Shown here in pieces: positions 16,830 to 20,303 of a stretch of 20,303 nt of DNA. Source of the DNA: Chara braunii. Taxonomy: Eukaryota; Streptophyta; Charophyceae; Charales; Characeae. The stretch's first letter is position 1; every line of letters begins with the position of its first letter. Made by a program: the position numbers and the translations under genes. Below the pieces are notes generated by a model. That model ran no database searches, had not been told where the DNA came from, and saw only the letters and a program-made list of their open reading frames with translations. The stretch covers positions 2,111,346 through 2,131,648 of the forward strand of contig BFEA01000216.1 in assembly GCA_003427395.1 (NCBI GenBank). The letters are read 5' to 3'.

Positions 16830-17029
16830 TTGGGCATGAAAGTTCAACAGCTACAACATCCGCTGCAAGTGAGGATAGGAGACTCCACTGTCCTCACCAT
16901 CAGGGAAAAGGTCAGAGGTATACCGGTGACCTTCGATAGTGCTGGAGAAGTCAAACATTCTCTGAACTTCTACAAATTTTCTGATCTACCCTTCGATCTG
17001 GTATTCTCTATGCAGTGGTTGAGGGCAGT
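16830..17029 (+). pseudogene. Gypsy protease C-terminal remnant
   Basis: VRGIPVTFDSAGEV and FSDLPFDLVFSMQWL match the second half of Ty3/gypsy retropepsins (typically DLPFDVILGMDWL). The catalytic DSG/DTG triad would lie further upstream and is absent. Reading frame shifts between WLRAV and PRIDW around 17020-17030. Confidence 0.75.
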
Positions 17030-17584
17030 CCTAGGATCGACTGGCAGATCCCTAAGGTTGAACTCCCCAATGGACAGAGGTTGCATCAACCTTGCATGAT
17101 TGTTGTTGAACATCACCCTAAGACTAGTTGTTACTGCTTAAGAGCGAGGGAGTTTTATTCTCTCTCGCGTCAGTATGACCACGAGCGTTTGTTTCTAGCT
17201 CTGGTCAAGCAAACAGACGCGACATTTGTTTCCTGTCCTCCTGAGATACAGCAGGTTGTTAACCAATATGCCAATTTGATGCAGGAGCCCTTTGGACTAC
17301 CCAACCGGCCAACCAAGCATCACATCGAACTGCTACCTGGACCGGTCCCTCCTAAGGGCCGCATCTACAGGATGTCCCCTGCTGAGCTTCAAAAACTCAG
17401 AAAGCAGTTAGAGACCCTGACCAGCAAAGGCTGGATACGGCCGAGCACATTTGAATTTGGCGCGACAGTGCTCTTCATCCCGAAAAGGAATGGAAAATTC
17501 AGAATGTGCATCGACTACAGGGGTCTCAACAAGATCACTAGGAAGAGCACAAAGCCCATTTCTAGGATCGATGACCTTCTGGAT
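17030..17584 (+). pseudogene. Gypsy reverse transcriptase, N-terminal half (up to the MITE)
   Basis: This frame (phase of 17015) reads PRIDWQIPKVELPNG, then EPFGLPNRPTKHHIELLPGP, GWIRPSTFEFGATVLFIPKR and CIDYRGLNKITRKS, the standard order for Ty3/gypsy linker and RT fingers. It is open to the codon GAT at 17582-17584 (RIDDLLD), after which the MITE begins. The family copies element RNA into DNA in cytoplasmic particles. Confidence 0.9.
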
Positions 17585-17585
17585 A

Positions 17586-17883
17586 TAACTGACATTTCGT
17601 TAAAACTGACATTTTTTTCTAAATTCACGAAAGTGGACTTACTCAAAATTTCATTGCTCATCGGGTGAGAAAGTGGTTATCTCACTTTGTCCATCTAATG
17701 TACCTCAACGTGAAGTACCGTTAACATACATCTGATGGTCAGATCATCGGGAGTCGCCACGGCACCTGATGATCTGATCATCCGACGTCATGGGAACAAA
17801 AAAACACTAAAAAATGTTGTTTTTTTGTACTCTCAATTTCGTGAATTCCGAAAAAAATGTCAGTTTTAACGAAATGTCAGTTA
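17586..17883. mobile_element. MITE, 298 bp, with 47-bp terminal inverted repeats
   Basis: The left end (17586-17632) and the reverse complement of the right end (17837-17883) match at 45 of 47 positions, beginning TAACTGACATTTCGTTAAAA and including AATTCACGAAA. The flanks read TA on both sides; removing the element and one TA joins GAT-ATG-GTG and restores the RT frame (DDLLD-MVQGC). ACTGACATTT is present twice within each TIR. The interior contains a further GATGATCTGATCATC-like palindrome and no ORF. The TA duplication suggests a Tc1/mariner-like source, although a 4-bp ATAT duplication is equally compatible. Confidence 0.9.
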
Positions 17884-17884
17884 T

Positions 17885-18364
17885 ATGGTGCAGGGCTGTA
17901 CAATATTCAACAAAGTCGACCTCAAATCTGGATATCCGAGTCATCAGATTTAGATGGCAGAGGAGGATGTCCACAACACAACCTTCAAAACCAAATATGG
18001 TACTTACGAGTATCTGGTTATGCCATTTGGACTTTGCAATGCCCCAGGTACCTTCCAGACTAAGATGCACCGCATTTTCAGGCCTTACCTGGACAAGTTC
18101 ATAGTTGTCTATCTAGATGACATTCTGATATTCAGCCGAACTGTCAGGGAACATGCAGAGTAGTTGACTCTGGTCCTTTAGTCGTTACGTGACAACAAGT
18201 ATAAGATTAACGGGGAGAAGTTCTCCTTTGGAGTTCCCTCTGTCATCTACCTGAGTCATGTAATCTCTGGAGATGGCCTGGCTCCTGAAGCGGTCAAGAT
18301 AGTTGCTGTTCAGGAGTGGCCACAACCACAGACAGTGACGGATACCAGGTCCTTCATGGGTTTA
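17885..18364 (+). pseudogene. Gypsy reverse transcriptase, C-terminal half (after the MITE)
   Basis: The frame continues as MVQGCTIFNKVDLKSGYPSH (catalytic D in KVDLKSGY), YEYLVMPFGLCNAPGTFQ and the YLDDILIFS catalytic block (GAT GAC at 18116-18121), then SHVISGDGLAPEAVKIVAV and TRSFMGL. In-frame TAG codons at 17951, 18161 and 18179 inactivate it. Similarity ends abruptly at about 18364. Confidence 0.9.
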
Positions 18365-18382
18365 GGTTCTGAGCATGTTAGA

Positions 18383-19184
18383 TAGCTGCTGCTCAGGTTC
18401 TCGGCATGTTAGGTTCGGTCACTCTGGGTAGACTGTGAGGACCCCGACCTCAATCTTCTTATTGGTAATATCAGCCTTGGGCACTGGGCTCGTTAAAAAA
18501 AAAAAAAAAACATAGGTTTCGTGAAAACCCAAAAAAAAAAAAAGTTGAGCTTGAATGAAATCTACTTTGGATTCTGAGAGTACGATTTTTAGGCCTCTTG
18601 CTGGAGCAAGATTCTTTGTGAAGTAAAAAAAACAAAAAAAAAGTATAAAAGAAATATTTTTCGAAAATACCTGTGACTGAAATTCCCTTTGGCTTTGGCT
18701 GTCACACCCCACAAGAAGTCCTTTCAAGCAGCCAATCTATGAGCGGGGAAGACCTGTCTATGCACCCCACCTAGAGTGCTGGCACGGGTCCTTCACGACC
18801 AAGATAGCTGCTGTTCAGGTTCTCAGCATGTTAGGTTCGGTCACTCCGGATAGACTAGTATCAACCTTGGGCACTGAGCCCATTTAGAAAAACAAAAACA
18901 TAGGTTTCATTAAAAAAAAATAAAAAAAATGTTGGGTTTGAACAAAATCTACTTAGGATTATGAGAGTACGTTTTTTAGGCCTCCTGCTGGAGCAAGATT
19001 CTTTGCGAAGTAAAAAAAACATGAAAAAAAAATTAAAAAAATATTTTTTGAAAATACTTTTGACAGAAATTCCCTTTGGCTTTGGCTGTCACACCCCACA
19101 AGAAGTCATTTCAAGCAGCGAAACTATGAGCGGGGAAGACCTGTCGATGCACCCCACCTAGAGTGCTGGCACGGGGCCTTTCGA
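18383..19184. repeat. Tandem pair of about 400-bp repeats
   Basis: Copy 1 runs 18383-18804 and copy 2 from 18805 to about 19184 (offset 422 bp). Shared landmarks are TAGCTGCTG.TCAGGTTCTC, CTTGGGCACTG, CATAGGTTTC, GGAGCAAGATTCTTTG, TTCCCTTTGGCTTTGGCTGT, CACACCCCACAAGAAGTC and CACCCCACCTAGAGTGCTGG. Copy 2 lacks about 30 nt found in copy 1 near 18435-18470. There is no TG...CA end or internal region, so I do not call LTRs. Confidence 0.9.
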
Positions 19185-19655
19185 GAAATCCTTTCCAGCC
19201 TAGCAGGGGTCAGTAGCGAATAATGCACAGAAGGTTTGTCTATGCAACCCACCTACACTGTCGGACTTCAACTGCTTTTTGTAAATGACAAATGACATTT
19301 GTGCCCAACATTTTATAAAATAAATATCTGCGTAGCACACCGAACGTGTTCGAAAGTTTTCCAAACGTCCGAACACGTTCGACCGCTCGCCCGAACCGGA
19401 AGCGAACGTGTTTGCACGAACAGCTTTCGGAGGCCTGTGAATACGTTCGCCCAGCGGGCGTTACCGGCCCTCCAAAGGATCTGTGGGGTAGGTGGGGGCC
19501 CGGGGGGGGTATTTGGAGGGCGAGGTTGGGCGGGCGGCCTGGCGGGAAGGGGCAGTCGGGTCCCCTGTTCGAATTCGAACGAACAGTCAAGCTGCCCCGC
19601 CGCTCGTCGCCGCGCAGTATTCACCATCGGAGCAGCGAACCCCCTGGTAGGTGTG
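19185..19655. other. GC-rich segment with clustered CGAAC/GTTCG inverted repeats and G tracts
   Basis: CGAACGTGTTCG (19341-19352) is matched in inverse by CGAACACGTTCG (19370-19381), a perfect 12-bp arm pair. Further related words are GCGAACGTGTTTG, ATACGTTCGCC and the palindrome TTCGAATTCGAA near 19570. G tracts from 19484 to about 19543 have the spacing of a potential G-quadruplex. No gene was recognised. Confidence 0.6.
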
Positions 19656-19994
19656 CCTCCTCCTCCTCCTCCTCCTCCTCCGCCTCCTCCTCCGCCTCCT
19701 CCTCCGCCGCCGCCATATCTTCTTCTTCTTCTTCTTCTTCTTCTTCTTCTTTCTTTTTTTTTCCCGTTTTTTTAACTTTTATTTCTCTTTGTTTTCTAAC
19801 TTTTCTAAGTTTCTTCTTCGTTAAATCTTCTTTTCTTCTTCTCCTACTTCTTCTTCCTATTCTACTTCTTCTTCTTCTACCTCTTCCTCTTCTTCTTCTT
19901 CTTCTTCTTCTTCTTCTTCTTCTTCTTCTTCTCCGTCGTCATCTTCATCGTCGTCGCCCTCCCCTCCTCCTCCTCCTCCTCCTCGTCATCTGCA
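19656..19994. repeat. (TCC)n and (TTC)n microsatellite block
   Basis: TCC units with a few GCC or CGC variants run to about 19714, TTC units to about 19752, then a T-rich spacer and a second TTC/TCC block (about 19816-19994). The long plus-strand open frame of serine and leucine runs here is a by-product. Confidence 0.95.
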
Positions 19995-20303
19995 TCCCGA
20001 TCCTGACTTCCCCGTCCCCCCCCCCATTTCCATTTTTTTTCCCATCCCGCGATCTTCATCTCCCCGGACCTTACCCCGACTTTCACCCCGATCTCATCCC
20101 GATACCGACTTCCCCTGTTTCCTCCTTCCCATTTTCCCATCCCCTGATCTTGATCTCCTCGGACCTTACCCCGACTTTCCCCCCGATCTCATCCCGATCC
20201 TGACTTCCCCCCGTGTCCCCCACCCCCCCGTTTTCCCATCTATTGATCTTGATCTCCCCGATCCTGACTTCCCCAGAGTCCCCTCCCCCCCTTACTCCCC
20301 ATC
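19995..20303. repeat. C-rich minisatellite, 95-99-bp period, running off the window
   Basis: CCCATC....GATCTT.ATCTC begins units at 20041, 20136 and 20235. Within each come GGACCTTACCCCGACTTTC, CCCGATCTCATCCCGAT and CTGACTTCCCC, the third unit being shortened. A partial unit precedes 20041. Confidence 0.85.

Larger units (their letters stand above)
16830..18364 (+). mobile_element. Ty3/gypsy retrotransposon pol fragment, interrupted
   Basis: The fragment covers the end of the aspartic protease, the linker, and RT from its N-terminus to just past the YLDD block. No gag, protease active-site DSG/DTG, RNase H, integrase or LTRs are present, so both ends are truncated. It is damaged by a frameshift near 17020-17030, three in-frame TAG codons (17951, 18161, 18179) and a 298-bp MITE. 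The right end is replaced by an unrelated tandem repeat. Confidence 0.88.

Noticed and set aside
16462-16837. Cysteine/proline-rich minus-strand and glycine/arginine-rich plus-strand frames
   Set aside because: They are translations of the GGCA/CAGG microsatellite in several frames at once, not proteins.
18383-19184. Pair of LTRs
   Set aside because: The copies are directly adjacent with no internal region, no TG/CA ends and no primer-binding site or polypurine tract.
19560-19600. tRNA B-box-like GTTCGAATTC
   Set aside because: It resembles a T-arm word, but no cloverleaf, A box or acceptor stem can be built around it.
19346-20203. Long plus-strand open frame of 285 codons, serine- and leucine-rich
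   Set aside because: It is produced by TCC, TTC and CTT microsatellites; no domain or credible start, and low complexity throughout.

Overview
The window looks like transposon-rich intergenic DNA from a streptophyte (green plant lineage) nuclear genome. The reasons are a plant-type L1 LINE with a CX2CX4HX4C zinc knuckle in ORF1, an APE endonuclease, an RT and a C-terminal zf-RVT zinc motif in ORF2, a plant-like Ty3/gypsy fragment, and U6 snRNA copies that follow the plant sequence. The long homopolymers and the style of the LINE and gypsy proteins make me think of a charophyte such as Chara or an early land plant, but this is a guess. I see no intact host protein-coding gene.

Layout. Positions 1-115 hold a degenerate U6 snRNA retrocopy with an A-rich tail. 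Positions 164-11004 appear to be ONE LINE insertion on the minus strand. Its poly(A) tail is the T run at 164-192, and it is bracketed by a 12-bp direct repeat (152-163 and 11005-11016), extendable to 18 bp with the adjoining T run. Read on the minus strand it has a CpG-rich 5' end (about 10.6-11.0 kb), a long non-coding 5' region with a six-copy degenerate repeat (about 8.98-10.45 kb), ORF1, ORF2 overlapping ORF1 by 8 nt, a 490-nt 3' UTR and the tail. Both ORFs are broken by stops and frameshifts, so this copy is probably dead or non-autonomous.

Positions 11.0-13.8 kb are a landing zone for small A-tailed insertions: a full-length U6 retropseudogene with a perfect 14-bp target duplication, a 59-bp A-tailed insert with a 17-bp duplication, an almost pure poly(A) insert with an 11-bp duplication, and four copies of a roughly 55-nt hairpin-forming repeat that also occurs in the LINE 3' UTR. 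Positions 13.8-16.8 kb are unrecognised sequence with micro- and minisatellites (GACA, GGCA, a 36-bp palindromic unit and a 49-bp unit).

Positions 16.83-18.36 kb carry a decayed Ty3/gypsy pol fragment (end of protease through RT), split by a 298-bp MITE with 47-bp terminal inverted repeats that inserted between RT codons. A pair of roughly 400-bp tandem repeats follows (18.38-19.18 kb), then a GC-rich segment full of CGAAC/GTTCG inverted repeats, then TCC/TTC microsatellites and a 95-99-bp C-rich minisatellite that runs off the window end.

How the parts relate: the A-tailed U6 and short inserts have the tails and target duplications expected of LINE-machinery products, so the region is best read as layered LINE activity plus a DNA transposon nested in an LTR element. 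I did not find evidence for a new host system. The most unusual items are the 10.8-kb LINE with its repeat-bearing 5' region, the shared hairpin module, the U6 retrocopies and the MITE.
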